Notes: generated by a model from the letters alone, not told the origin. A stretch of DNA of 64,000 nucleotides from Glandiceps talaboti (GCF_964340395.1 NC_135566.1:11100501-11164500), one strand, 5' to 3'; positions 39,740 through 52,458 are shown, numbered from the stretch's first letter. A program made the numbers and translations.

Positions 39740-40470
39740 TTGATCTGCTGATATTTGTTGTCTGTGTGTTGTGTTGACATGTTGTTTATTTTGAACCAAA
39801 CATTAACAAACTAAGCATAGGTCCCCGATAATGTTACATTTATAAACATCCTTTTTAGATTTTCTTATTCTTTCAGAAATTTATTTGACACCATTGGTTT
39901 CACTTTGTTTCACATTATTTACAGGAATTCATATCGAATACAAGTACCACTTCACAATAGGACTCCTGCTCCACCACCATTTTGATAAACAATTAAATGA
40001 TCGTGCGAATTATGGCAATTCCTAACACTGTAATCCCCGGATGTACATATAACTATACGCCAATTACAATCATTAATAACAGCATTAACACTATCTGTGG
40101 TATATTTGTCATTTCAACTAGCCTGTTTTACTCCCTATTGTATACCCTCTCCGACTACTTCTCAGCTGTGTTCTTGTATTTGCTTATCTGATGACCTAAC
40201 GTTTGTTCGAATGATATAGGTGAGTTTGTTAAGCCCATCTGATCTGGGGTTCTTGTGGAAAAAGAATTGATAGTGTACAGGAAAACTTTAGCTACTGGTC
40301 AATACATATCTTGATGTTTTTTTTATTCTTGTTGTAAAATAAATCGTAAACGTCGGTAATTATCAAAGCAATCAATACACGTTACTTTGTACAAAATGCA
40401 TACAATAATAGCAAATAATAGTGCCCAAAAAGCCGAAACACGATGGGCGTAAACGCTATCATTATATATT
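39740..40470. repeat. Low-copy segment R2
   Basis: This is homologous, in pieces, to 40500-40705, 40895-40990 and 41780-42150 (shared CATAGGTCCCCGATAATGTT, ATACAAGTACCACTTCACAA, AATGATCGTGCGAATTATGG, TCCGACTACTTCTCAGCTGT, GATGACCTAACGTTTGTTCG). It lacks the two blocks that separate those pieces. A 64-codon frame at 39997-40191 is not recognisable. Confidence 0.7.
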
Positions 40471-40499
40471 TTGTTAAAGAATGTATACTGCAAATTAAA

Positions 40500-42160
40500 A
40501 ACAATTTACTGAATACGTTGTTTATTTGGAACCAAAAATTAACAAATCAACCATAGGTCCCCGATAATGTTACATTTATAAGCATTCTTTTCAGATAGGA
40601 TAACTTTTCTTATCCTTTAAGAAATTTAATTGACACCGTTGGTTTCACTTTGTTTGCCATTGTGTACAGGAATATCGAATACAAGTACCACTTCACAATA
40701 GGAGGATTCCCCCGGGGTGATTCCACGAAGTGACAAGGACTGCTATAAGATGAAACAGCGCACGCTCAATGAACTTATAAGGCTTGCATACATGCTTGTG
40801 TTGCAAAACATGGCCAGGTTGTCATGGCCTTTCTGATGCCAATCTTGGCACCGTTCATACACAGAATCGCGAGATGTCATGTTCATTCAAATGACACCAC
40901 CATTTTGATACACAATTAAATGATCGTGCGAATTATGGCAATTCCTAACATTGTAATCCCCGGATGTACATATATCTATACACCAATTACAGTCAGGGGG
41001 ATTCCCCACCCATTGTTATGCATATGTTGTACATGATACGGAGTACATAATATTGTCATTCCGTGAATTTGATTGGTTGTAGTTCAGATTGAGAATGAAA
41101 TGTTAACCTATAACAAGATGATATATATAACATTCAACAACATTAAACTAATCACATGCATAAACAATTGTTATTTCTATGTTCTACGAGACAGTGGATG
41201 TATCGTAATATCCGGAAGCCACCTCTAGTGATCTGCAACATGTTTGATAACGTCTGTGATTATGGTTCAAAGACAAATAGTGGAAAACATTTCGAACCGT
41301 AGGTAGATTTTTTTCGTAGAAACTTTCCTATTTGGACAAGTAGTGAAGCGGTTAATGTTAGGAGGTCCGTTGGCCCTGGCTTGGAAGCATGAAACGCAAA
41401 CCAATATTCTCAAACAAAACTATATACTCTCTCGCGCGAATTGCCCCCAGGGCCTATTTCGATCTCCTTCTTTTAACAAATTTTAGACGTAACAAGTTGT
41501 TCTGTCTTTTAGAATTTTGTAAATGAACATAAACTGTATATGTACTATTTGCACTACTCTGCATTAAGGCTTTATAACCAGCATACATTATCTGTGGCGC
41601 CCAACGCCGATCTCGATCTCCTTCTTGTGGCAAATATTAGACGGAACAAGTCGTTCTCTCTTTTAGAATTTTGTAAATGAACATGAACCACACATACCAA
41701 TCACTAATACGTGTATTCATACTTTAACTTCATATGCATTATTTTCACTACACCACTGCCTTAATATGTCTTTTAATCCTTATCAGCATTAACATTATTT
41801 ATGGTATTTTTGTCATTTCAACTTGCCTATTTTACATGCCTAAAAAACATAGCTATTGTATAACATCTCCGACTACTTCTCAGCTGTGGTCTTGTATTTG
41901 CTTTATCCGATGACCTAACGTTTGTTCGCTTGATATAGCTAGGTGAGTTTTGTTTTATAAGCCCATCTGATCTTGAGTTCTTGTGGGAAAAAGAATGGAT
42001 AGCGTACAGGAAAAATTCAGCTACTGGTCACTACATATCTTGATGTTCATGGGTGTTTTTTTATTCTAGTTGTAAAATGAATTTTAAACGTCGTTAATTA
42101 CCATAGCAATCAGGACTGTTACAGTGTACAAAAAATGCATACGATAATAATAACTGAAAG
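40500..42160. repeat. Low-copy mosaic segment R3 (R2-like pieces with R1-like blocks)
   Basis: R2-like text at 40500-40705, 40895-40990 and 41780-42150 alternates with R1-like blocks at about 40706-40894 and 40991-41779. The second R1-like block lacks both large elements (33793 and 36888) found in R1, so it serves as an empty-site version. No coding content seen. Confidence 0.65.
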
Positions 42161-42326
42161 TGGCTAAACAAAAGGCGAAACATGATGTAAGAGTTCTATA
42201 TGGCAGGGGCATAAACGCCCTCATCGGCACAGCACAGTTCACTATAGGTGCAGTGCTACTTTCGTTCACTAGTACAGAAAAACCAAGGACTAGCAGCTAG
42301 CTAAGACTACTAGTTATATCTTAATG

Positions 42327-42650
42327 CCAAAAAAATTGTTTCTGGTCCGGACAGTTTGTCTAAAATGGTGCGACGACGCGACTTTTTTTTTAATTCTCTA
42401 CAAACCTGTCACTCAGACTACTATTTATTTGGCAGTTACTTATTTAGTAGTCTGTCTCAAACACACCCGTCATTTGCTTGCTCATGATTGACTCTGCAGT
42501 TGTCTTCACTGAAGTAGGGAGGGTTATTTTTGTGTTTCCCCATGGATCTGCTGGCAGCATGGGCTGGACAAATACAAAAACACAACCGACGCGGGGGTAA
42601 TCTAAGTGATGCGCGCGCTGACCAGAAACAATTCTTTCTTTTTTTTTTGG
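42327..42650. mobile_element. Short TIR element (about 320 bp)
   Basis: CCAAAAAAATTGTTTCTGGTC at the left is inverted at the right as GACCAGAAACAATT, then CTTTCTTTTTTTTTGG. The interior is GC-richer with ACGACGCGAC and GATGCGCGCGC. Non-coding; MITE. Confidence 0.6.
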
Positions 42651-42826
42651 CCTAGGCGTGGTCTTGTTTTTTATTCATAATTGTAAAATGATATTTCAAA
42701 AGTCACGAGCTCATCGATTGGTACTGGTATAAAATGCAAATGAAGATAATTGAAATGTTCATGCCACTACTTCGTTTTATTGACACAATCTTTGTTTCCA
42801 GGTTTCCGAGTCTACGATGTATGATT

Positions 42827-42842
42827 CCGCCCTCTTGTGGTA
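42827..42842 (-). promoter_or_regulatory. CTCF-like motif, reverse orientation
   Basis: Reading the minus strand gives CCACAAGAGGGCGGAA, close to the CTCF core consensus and opposite in orientation to the two SBNO intronic matches. Confidence 0.35.
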
Positions 42843-43384
42843 CATTTAGTGTAAATGTCTATCGCCGTTTCCTTCCCGGTTATTCCGTAACGTTTGATAT
42901 CTTATGGATATTCCACTTTCATAGCAACCCTATTATGGAAAAAAACACTTCGTTTCCAAATAAAATATTTAATTTCTAGGTAGTATGTTTATCTTTTTAA
43001 ATCAAGAACGTATTATGCAGATATACATCGTTTTAATTGCAGTCATTGCTATTAGGCCTAACAAAAAATGTGTGTGGGTCCGATTACTCTCAATTTTTGA
43101 ATAGGTGGGGTAGGTAGATTTTTTTATTACATTTTTGTTTTCATATGTCAGTGTCTAGTTCAGGTAGTTATGTTTTCTGTTGTTATCCATAGTCTCTATG
43201 TTATTGGTTTCTTAGTTTTATATTGTTTTTTTTAAGTTGATGTCAGTTTCCGCATACACTATTTCTTGTGAGACTTCACACAGTGTTCGCGATTCTCGAA
43301 TATGTAAAAAGTTTAGGATTGGCGTGAAAAACTAGGTGGAATGGGGTCGCGGGTAACCAGAACCAAATTTTTTTTATTAGGCCT

Positions 43385-43513
43385 TAGTTCAAGAGCTTGG
43401 GGGGGGGGGGGTGGATCATGTGATCATGTGCCCGAGTTTGGTGGTATTTTTGATAGCTTAGTGAGTGGCGTGGTGGTGGTGGTGGTGGTGGTGGTGGTGG
43501 TGGTGGTGGTGGT
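43385..43513. repeat. Poly-G run and (GGT)n microsatellite
   Basis: A G12 run near 43400 and about 15 GGT units at 43468-43513. Confidence 0.95.
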
Positions 43514-43976
43514 CAAATCAGAAAAACATTTAAACTTCCGGCAGCCCGGTTAGTTTACAAAAAGAGAAGCATTATATTACTGCGATTCCTGTTAATAGGT
43601 ACATCTATATTTCCACGTATATAAACAATAAAAGGTCTATGTATTTTATCTGAACTCAAAAAACTTTAATACGGTATTTGTGAAAAGCTTTATGACAAAC
43701 GCTATTCTTTCTTTCAGCTGTCTTGATAGAAGCGTTAGTAGATGCCACATCATATTGGCAATCCGTTAACATGGGGACTGCGGTAGGGATGCAACAGAGC
43801 AGGTTTGTCTAAGAAAGAGTGAAACAGTAATTTTATATGTGTATTAATGAAAGCCAATATATTATAAACTTTCCAATCAAGTCTTTCTAACTTGGTGGTA
43901 TAACTTGCCACAGACATGGGTAATTTGCTTATACATTTTATGGGATTAGAAACGTACATCGGTAAATGGCAATTTG

Positions 43977-44275
43977 CATCGTCGTAAACCACATTCCTTT
44001 TACGGCAAAGTCCAAAACATGCATCGCCGTAAACCACAGGCCTCTTTACGGCAAAGTCCAAAACATGCATCGTCGTAAACCACAGGCCTCTTTACGGCAA
44101 AGTCCAAAACATGCATTGTCGTAAACCACATGCCTCTTTACGGCAAAGTCCAAAACTTGCATCGTCGTAAACCACAGGCCTCTTTACGGTACCGTCCAAA
44201 ACATACGTACCCGCTTCATATTTCGTTGCGTCTGACAGCAAAAATAAGTGTTCTGACTTGCGATATTGTTTGTAG
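43977..44275. repeat. Minisatellite of about 46 bp, family T copy 2
   Basis: Five units of CATCGTCGTAAACCACAGGC, then CTCTTTACGGCAAAGTCC, then AAAACATG, beginning near 43977, 44022, 44067, 44115 and 44160. They are followed by a single tail (GCTTCATATTTCGTTGCGTC) that matches the copies at 29739 and 57911. Confidence 0.85.
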
Positions 44276-44769
44276 CAAGAATGTAACAATAGCAGTATGT
44301 CAAAATGAGGGTATATATCTTTCAGTTACATTACTGGCCAGGGTGCTTATTACAAGTCGTGCAAACACTGTATCATCAAAAAAAAATAATAACCTGATTA
44401 ACCCATACGCAATAGATCTTGGATTATATCATCTAAAACCTTCAAATAACATTACCATATATCTTATTCTTCATTTCTACAACTTATACTCCTGTGAATT
44501 AAATGTACATTGTAACTAGTACTATTATTGATGTTGACAACGAAGTCAAGAAATTAAATCCAAAAGTGTGAATGACAAATGATCATATATATAACCGGCG
44601 TCGTTTGTAAATGTCAAAAGAAAATCCGAATCACTAACACTACTGCAAGTAACACTGATTAATGTTAAATATATACCTTAAAGCGAAAAGAAGTGAAAGT
44701 GATAACTCTTAATCTTCGTTTTTAACGTTAACGTATTTCATTCTTAGTTTACACATAGACCTGAAGTTT
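44276..44769. other. Intergenic, nothing recognised
   Basis: AT-rich; the frame from the repeat array (44130-44519) runs into it but shows no family resemblance. Confidence 0.45.
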
Positions 44770-44857
44770 ATGGCTTACAGCATATACAAGTTTCATTTGC
44801 CCGATCTCTTATTTTTCACTGGGAACCGTAACAATACAAAGACATTGAATGTAATTC

Positions 44858-44950
44858 AAGGCGAAATGTTCTTTCAACTGATAACTTTAGGCGAACTGTT
44901 CTTTCAACTGATAACTTTAGGCGAACTGTTCTTTCAACTGATAACTTTAT
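44858..44950 (+). repeat. 30-bp tandem repeat, three copies
   Basis: GGCGAACTGTTCTTTCAACT followed by GATAACTTTA is repeated three times at a 30-bp period, so the overlapping 128-codon frame (44770-45156) contains three copies of a ten-residue unit (GELFFQLITL). I do not recognise the frame and do not call it a gene. Confidence 0.9.
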
Positions 44951-45156
44951 ACCTACAACCAGAAATCAAATGGACAATTGTTCTGGACAGGACGACTGAT
45001 TCAATTGTTGAGTATGTAGCTGTATGTCTTGAAAATGATGTTAACAGTCTCCTGTATGTATGTTTACCGGTACATTCTCAAGCAAAAACAGTTATTGTCA
45101 CAACACCTTTCAATTGTTGTCAATTTCACGTGATATTCATCCACCCACGACGGTGA

Positions 45157-47460
45157 AAATGTACAACTACAGTGTCGATTCTGCTGATGATGTCAGCGTG
45201 ACGCCATTCTGTCCAGGAATAAGTCAAGTATAATTCACACCTATTTGTCTGTATGTCGTCATTGTAAGCCTTGAGGCATCTAATTGTGTTTCTGTGTCTT
45301 TTCTGACATTATTTCATCCATTTAAGGTGTTCGTTAACGACGAGAAATGTCTGAGACGTACCTTCAATGCAACGTCATTGTGTGAACGTATGTAAAAGCT
45401 TAAGTAACGTTTGATAATGGCGGTTGAATCACTGTGAACATATCCGAAATCCTAGTAGATATGCAAATCTATGTATTTATATGCAAATCTATATATTTAT
45501 AATTACCTGTTGACAACTATATGTGTATATTTCATTTCACTGTCTCAAGGTAATCCTTGTCAATGCAAAGAAATATCATGTAATAAGAATAATATCTTAA
45601 ATACAAATGGGTGTACAATTATGTATATTCCAATTATTTAAATATCGTATTGGGATATCAATTTTGATGAGGTAATTTGCATACTGATTTCAATTTGATG
45701 TGAGCACCGAGTGGTTAGTATCTGGAATAAATGTATACATGTGTATATTTCAGTCTACATATTTCAATCAATATGAAAATTGTTTGAAATTTCCCATGTA
45801 AATTCACCTGTATTCGATTGACTTGTTATACATACCCACGCAAGTGTTGCTATACCAACCAACCAACAACACTTATATGTAATGAACCTTGCCACGTGTG
45901 AAGGTGTATTTATAGCGTGACAATTTGAAAGCAACGTCTGTAGTTAGTAGATTTCTATTCAAGAGAGCGCATGGAATCGGTTCAGTTGAAAATCTTCGTA
46001 ATTAACTCACTTAACTAGCCATAGTATGTCTCTATATGTTAACGCCAATCACAATCAATGCCTATTCACTCTAGTCAATTCTGATACATACCTTCTATAG
46101 TGATGTTCGATTAGCATTGTATAAACATGTATACACTACTTTTAGTTTTTAGAAATGAACTCTATAAACTGTCTTGCTTCACTCGTTTTTAATTCAATCC
46201 GTTCAGTGAAATACAAAGTCATCTTTATTTTTGAAATAACCCTGCATAATTTCCCATAACTACATGTACCTTTTGTAATATAAAACTGGGTGCATTCAAC
46301 GGTAGAATTTTGCATTATAAAGATCAACACACATCTCCTACGTGGTATTGAGGTGTGCTTGTTTGTAGCGTCAATGGTGGTTGAATGGTTAGAAGAACTA
46401 GTTCATGACATGATACAGTATCCGCACATAGATCGTTCGATTACCGTCAGTGTCATTTGTACCAGTTAACAAAAACTTGAACCATTCGATTCGTGTATAG
46501 AATGGGGACCTGGTAGGACATATTTTGAAGATTTGATCCCAATCATCCGTATCAGTATGTATTGTATGGTCCCTAAGAGTTGAATAAATAGTTTTCATAA
46601 CTTTTATAGACCTATGTTTGGGGTAATACTTGTACATCGCTTTTGGCACTATATATATAGGGAAGGTGCCATATACAAAATCATTCGTTATCAATATTTG
46701 CATGCCGTCTTTAATTCCAGTTAGTTGTGCGTCAATCAGTTCTCACTCACAAATCCCATTCCCTGGTGATTGTCATGAGACACAGCCAGTAGTAATACAG
46801 ATCAATCAACCCGTCGTAAATTTGTCATGAATACATGTGAGCATATTGCATAGATGATTGGATGGAGTATAATTTACTAATACTTAGACTGAAGATAGTG
46901 AATCTTGATTTTTGTCTGCCGTGATATATGCATGTCTTAGCTCGACAGTAACTCCAGCCAAAGTACTGTCTCCTAAACCGAAACCTAGAGAACTTGGATT
47001 ATTCCTGTGTGTCACATTTACTTACAGCTGGGATCATTATCTGACAGATAATCCATTCTTATCACGCTCATTGGATTACATATAATCACCAGAGACTCCT
47101 TGGATATTATTAACTGCTAATCCGACCATCGAATTGCGGCGAGTGTCCTTATTAAATCTGTATCGGTTCTGTCTGAACCGTGCACTACATATAAAGTACA
47201 TGTACTATCATGAAATACATATAATCGCTACAACTGCCATCTCTGTTTTCTATCGACTCCCGCTATTACTCCATTAAAGAATAAGTCGTTTTATTACAAG
47301 TAATGATTATAGCTTCCATAATGCAATCATTACAACATTTTAAATGCCGGTTTTTTTTTATTAAGTTCGTAAAACAAGTAATAGGTTTCAAAGTACGGGT
47401 ATGTACTTTACTATTTTACGTATATTATCCTTGTCTTAGTGCTGACATTTATAATCTCTT
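45157..47460. other. Intergenic, nothing recognised
   Basis: No frame longer than about 100 codons. The 101-codon minus frame at 46398-46703 has no recognisable domain. No repeats of note. Confidence 0.45.
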
Positions 47461-47775
47461 TCTGTATGTATGTGTGTATGTATGTATGTATGTATGTATG
47501 TATGTATGTATGTGTGTATGTATGTGTGTATGTGTGTATGTATGTGTGTGTGTATGTATGTATGTATGTATGTATATGTGTATGTATGTGTGTATGTATG
47601 TGTGTATGTGTGTATGTATGTATGTATGTATGTATGTATGTATGTGTGTATGTATGTGTGTATGTGTGTATGTATGTGTGTGTGTATGTATGTATGTATG
47701 TATGTATATGTGTATGTATGCGCGCGCGTGTGTGTATGTGTGTGTGTGTGTGTGCGCGCGCGCGCGCGCGCGTGT
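47461..47775. repeat. (TATG)n/(TG)n/(CG)n microsatellite
   Basis: TATG and TGTG units with a higher-order duplication, ending in CGCGCGCG alternating purine-pyrimidine tracts. All long frames over it ([16 protein letters not shown]) are artefacts. Confidence 0.95.
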
Positions 47776-48499
47776 TGTGTACCACACTGTGTTTGTTATA
47801 TCGCCAGAAATCTTAAACTAGTTAATGGCCGTACACACAAACCTACACATAATTTGTAGACAAACACACACACATTTCACAAACACTGTTAGTCGAAATA
47901 CTAATATCATAGGCTGTGTAGGTGTAACTGTGCTCGATAACTTGGGAAATCAGGTGTGTTGATTCAGCTTTAAAATGGAAAATACAAATAAATACGCCCT
48001 TAGCTCTAGTCACTAGAGAAATGCAACCTACGTTACTTCCTGCCCAGATCGTGTGAAATGAACGGGATTATGTTTGCGACCGACAGCAACAGTGTTAGTA
48101 ATATGTTCAATTAACACGTAAATGCTGACGTTATTCAATACAAAGTTTATTTTTAAAAATAAACATTTATGAATCTACATTTCACTTGCGTCACTGAATC
48201 TTGAATTTGCCTCAACTGAATTTTCACACTAAAATTAGTTGTACTAATTCAAAGGACATTCCTGGTAATCCGTCATTTTAAAGCTATCAGCTTTCTAGGA
48301 GGATTGTCAGGAAAAGTTACATTGAAATTTAAAGTGTGTTTCTATTTCCACACTGATTGTCAATTTCCTCGACCTTTTATTTGCTGTCTGTCAGAAAAGA
48401 GATCCGGAAATTAAATTACCCAGGCGAACGTCAAAGTCCAAATTAAAGCGATTGATTTCGCAATGATTTGAAACGAGTTATCAGTCACACAATCAACTC

Positions 48500-48900
48500 G
48501 AACTGTGATATTACGTCACGTTTCCTTGTATCGCCAAACATCGCAGAAATAGCTTTCTACTTTTGGGAAACACCAATTATTTCTCTTTGTAGACTATTGG
48601 GATATCAATCGCAAGGAAACGGGTGAATCAAATTTGTTTCTGAATCAGAAGTATAAGCAGTGCTGATATGTAGTGCGTTCAACTTGCCATTTATCAATCG
48701 TGTGATTTGGTGTTTGAAAAGAACCAATCACAATCATAATTCAGTTTTTGGTCAATCACAATCGTGACGCGTCGACGAGTACTGCTTGAAAAGAACCAAT
48801 CACAATCGATGATTCAGTTTTTGACCAATTGCAATCGTGATTAGTGTTTGAAAAGTACCAATCACACCCCATGATTACTAATCACAGTAATCGTGCCTCA
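48500..48900 (+). promoter_or_regulatory. CCAAT-rich repeated block, possible promoter or enhancer
   Basis: Two and a half repeats of TTGAAAAGAACCAATCACAATC (from about 48711, 48784 and 48846) place four CCAAT boxes on the + strand (48724, 48795, 48825, 48858). A CRE-like TTACGTCA lies near 48512. No transcript start can be assigned, so function is speculative. Confidence 0.3.
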
Positions 48901-49173
48901 AACCATGCTTTTAATTTACATGTATTTCATAATAGACCAAACGTAGCAAGAAATAGCGCTCTTGTTACCTTAGTGTAGAATATGCAGTTTCTTTTTGGTT
49001 TCCGCGTGGTTGTATCAAACAGAATCGGTGAATGATAACTTAAAAACGGGCTGTCTTTAGTTTATAATTATAGAATTTAGAGGGTGCGAGTGCGACTCAG
49101 CGATCACGCATTTTTCATCAAGTAAAATGCATAGATCATAAGAAATGACAATTATGAAAAAAACAGTTTTATA

Positions 49174-49350
49174 GGGGCTTCACACTGATAAATTCAGTCC
49201 GCTCCAGGGCCGCTCTAAGCTTTTAGTCCGACCTGAAAGTACTGTGTGAAAGCGTAGAACGGGCAAAGTCCGACTTTTAATAGTCCGGACCAAAAAGGCT
49301 TACTAAGCCCAGACTATAGGTTACTGTAGGTTGGGGTGTGTTGAGGTCGG
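49174..49350. repeat. Possible terminal piece of a DNA element
   Basis: GGGGCTTCACACTG at the left, with internal inverted AGTCCG / CGGACT and AAGCTTTTAGTCCG / AGTCCGGACC motifs, is MITE-like. The right boundary is not defined. Confidence 0.25.
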
Positions 49351-52283
49351 GGCTTGAAAATACCACTAGACGCCAACAAATTGCATTTCTGTTTCATACA
49401 TGCATTTAACCTATTTCTCCAAAATTGTCTGATGTATGTGTACTATATATAACCTATGTCACCTGTGACACTGTTTTGCCAGACTTACACCTATGAAGAA
49501 GATATACCCACAAGCTAGAAGTCCAACATTCAAAGTTTAGGCAGAACCACTAATTAGATGCAGTATTTGTTTATTGTGAATAGGTATCTTTAAACTACCA
49601 GGACCCCCTAAGTTGGCATCATTTAGTACCCAAATCCATTAATCTTTCATTCTATTCCTAGTCTATTCAAGTATGATCACTTTTAATTGAAAACAAACGC
49701 ATTGACCCTCTATACAATTAAATGCAGCTTTAGTCCCATAAGGTAAATCTGCATCTGTATTATACCCATTCGTCACATGACATTGCTTCCTCTATTCAGG
49801 TAAAAAGCGCCGTTGCTATGGAAATATGTGTGCGACGACCTAAAAAGCTGATGGATATGAAGTAGTGATGATTTTTGTCCACTTGATACGTCATAGATAA
49901 GTGGCCACACTAACATATGGCAACAAATAATTCTATTTTCACTAGCTGGATAGGAATTGTTATAGAATTGCCCTTCATCAATTTTGTGGTGCTTGTTATT
50001 TGCTTAATATCCAAATCACTTTGTTAGCTTGCTTGATTGATAATGCATTGTTCTGTGTGAGGTCATCAGAATTTGTTAATATGTATCTTAACAGATGGTA
50101 GATAGATGCACTTACAGTACTTGTAGTGAAGTGAGTTATTGAACTCATTTTGAACTAACTATAAAATTGAGTATGATTTGTACTCAGTGACCAAAACACT
50201 ATACAACTGCCCACACCAGACTGTGGATGAACGGAACCGGTTACAATCAAGCAAAGTAAACAACTGAATTGGATTAATAACACTTGGCACAACAGGTTGG
50301 AACAGCAGAGGCTTGTATCACATTTCATGGTTTGATAAGAACCGTTTTATGGCCTTTTTGTGTGTGCATGAAATGTCCGGGGAACGTCTAATTTGTTTGT
50401 GAACATGAACTATTATGTTAAGAGGTCATACAACTGTAACAGTTCTTATCAAACCTTGAAATGTAATATACGTCACTGTACTTCCAACATGCTGTGTCAA
50501 ATGGTATTAATCCAGTTGTTTACTTTCCCTGTTTGCAACAGGTTCCTTTTGTCCACGATTTGGTGTCGGCTGTTGTATATCTGTGGCATAGAGACTTTTG
50601 AAATTTAATACAAACTAACAGAAGGCGAATAGCAGGGATGTTATTTGCGTGTTCTATAGACAACTTGTGTTCGACTCATTCCGATGCCATCTCTAACATT
50701 TGTGTATTGGACATCCGGATATTCTTTGACGCTCGTGTGTGTGTGTATGTTTTTTTTTATGTTCTGTGTTCAAGTACGCAAAGAGTGTTTGTATACTCTA
50801 GACTATTTCTAAGTCACTGACCTCAAATATTGAATCATGGGTCAAGGTAAGGTCACCCCGTCGATATAATTGCACTGTTTGATCAACAAATTAATAACTT
50901 ATGAGTGAGCAACTATAGTAAGTGCAAGCATCAATCTCGGATGATGAGTGTTTTAGTCGATGTAAAGTGAACGCAATTGTTTTTTTTACCATGACCGTGT
51001 ATTTGGGCTCATTGTACCACTCCTAAATCTACGATCATCACAATAATCAACAATACGAGACTCTTAGAATGTCAATCGGGTAACGTTTAATATTGTTGTA
51101 CAAAGTACTTTCAAAATTGATAGTATTAGATATCTGAAGCAATAAATAGTACTTTTAGTGTATTGGTTTTAAGTATCAAGCTACTCTACTTGTACAGTGT
51201 TAGACCTGACCTGTGATGTGGTTCATGATATGCAATATGTATCACTTACATTATACACTGTGGGAGATGTGCACACGACTCTTTTACATGACCGGTATTT
51301 CACCCGTCAAATCACTTTTATTGAATGTTTGTCTATGCAAGTATATAAACATTGCAATGCCATTATTATGAGAAGTCGAATAAGCCCCCCCCCCCCCCCA
51401 CCGCCTGCCGCCGGCCACCGCCCCCCCCTCCTCCGTGGATGATATTAATAATTGATGACAGCAATATTGCGAAACTGTGGAAAACTAATGCACATACATT
51501 GTATACATGTCCATAAAGCATATGTGATTTATCTTAAACCTTTCTCAAACGTGACACGTGCGATTATAAAATATTCTGAATGTTTATTATCCTTGCATTT
51601 GATGCTCTATAACAAGATTTATGCAGTCAGAAAATGGTCGAAGGTTTTCCCCTCGTATTGCTCTTTTGTGTGTGAATCAATTGGTTTCCATAAAAATACA
51701 CAGTGGCAGATAAGATAATGTTCGTAGTTAACTTTCAAATATGACAGTATAATGACAGTATCATATGTTTGTAAATGGTCAAGCTGTTGACCTATGACGT
51801 CACTGGTAATGAATTGTGATATTTCTACAGTCAAGGCAAGTCCATGCACTTCGGATTTATGTTGAGTGATTTGAAGTTTATACAGCGAAATGTACACTAT
51901 TTGTATCAAGTATTAGATTATGTGTGAGAACAAGAGAAATGTCGTTTTGTTTCCATAGCAACTGTAAAATTGGTATTTATTGATATGGTATGATGTGACT
52001 TTTATGTATATGTATGTTTGTGTGGACAGATATTATTGTCGACTGATGTGTTTACTGTAAAAAAGGCCACACCAATCAAACATGGGTTTTCTGTGACCAG
52101 AGTAATTTCTCCGTTTTCGCAAAGACGCCTTATCGTTACCATTGGTGATTTATGATTTGTACATTAATATAATTATTATTATTGGATTGTTTACTCTGGC
52201 GGTAGTCTTACTGTAACAGCATTTCAAGGTTTTAAAAAATAAATTGAACTCTATAGATAAAGCCACTATAGAAAGTCAAGTTT
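49351..52283. other. Intergenic, nothing recognised
   Basis: No family-level coding similarity. Poly-C runs at 51386-51399 and 51420-51428 are the only simple repeats of note. Confidence 0.4.
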
Positions 52284-52458
52284 ATGACGACTGATAACAT
52301 TTTACAACGCGAGGCTTATAGTAACATGTTGAAGAATAGTAGCAGTGGTGGTAGTCATAGTAACGACTCGTTTGAAAAAGAATTGTACAGACATATGTTT
52401 GCATCCACTGTTACTCGAGTTAGTAATTTGTTATCATTTTCTCAATTGACACATTCAG
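52284..52458 (+). CDS. Weak candidate first coding exon, unknown protein
   Basis: An ATG frame of 58 codons has coding-like composition (MTTDNILQREAYSNMLKN, then a Ser/Gly stretch, then KELYRHMFASTVTRVSNLL) and meets a plausible donor (TTCAG|GTACTT at 52459). No upstream promoter or downstream partner exon could be found before the (TAG)n tract. I do not recognise the protein. It may be chance. Confidence 0.2.

Noticed and set aside
44130-44519. 129-codon + strand frame
   Set aside because: It begins inside the 46-bp minisatellite and continues into AT-rich sequence with no recognisable domain.
47303-47859. Long open frames on both strands, rich in Tyr/Val/Cys/Met or His/Thr/Ile
   Set aside because: Translation of TATG/TGTG microsatellite in several frames at once; the same applies at 60689-61164, 32278-32639, 31535-31717 and 55127-55628.
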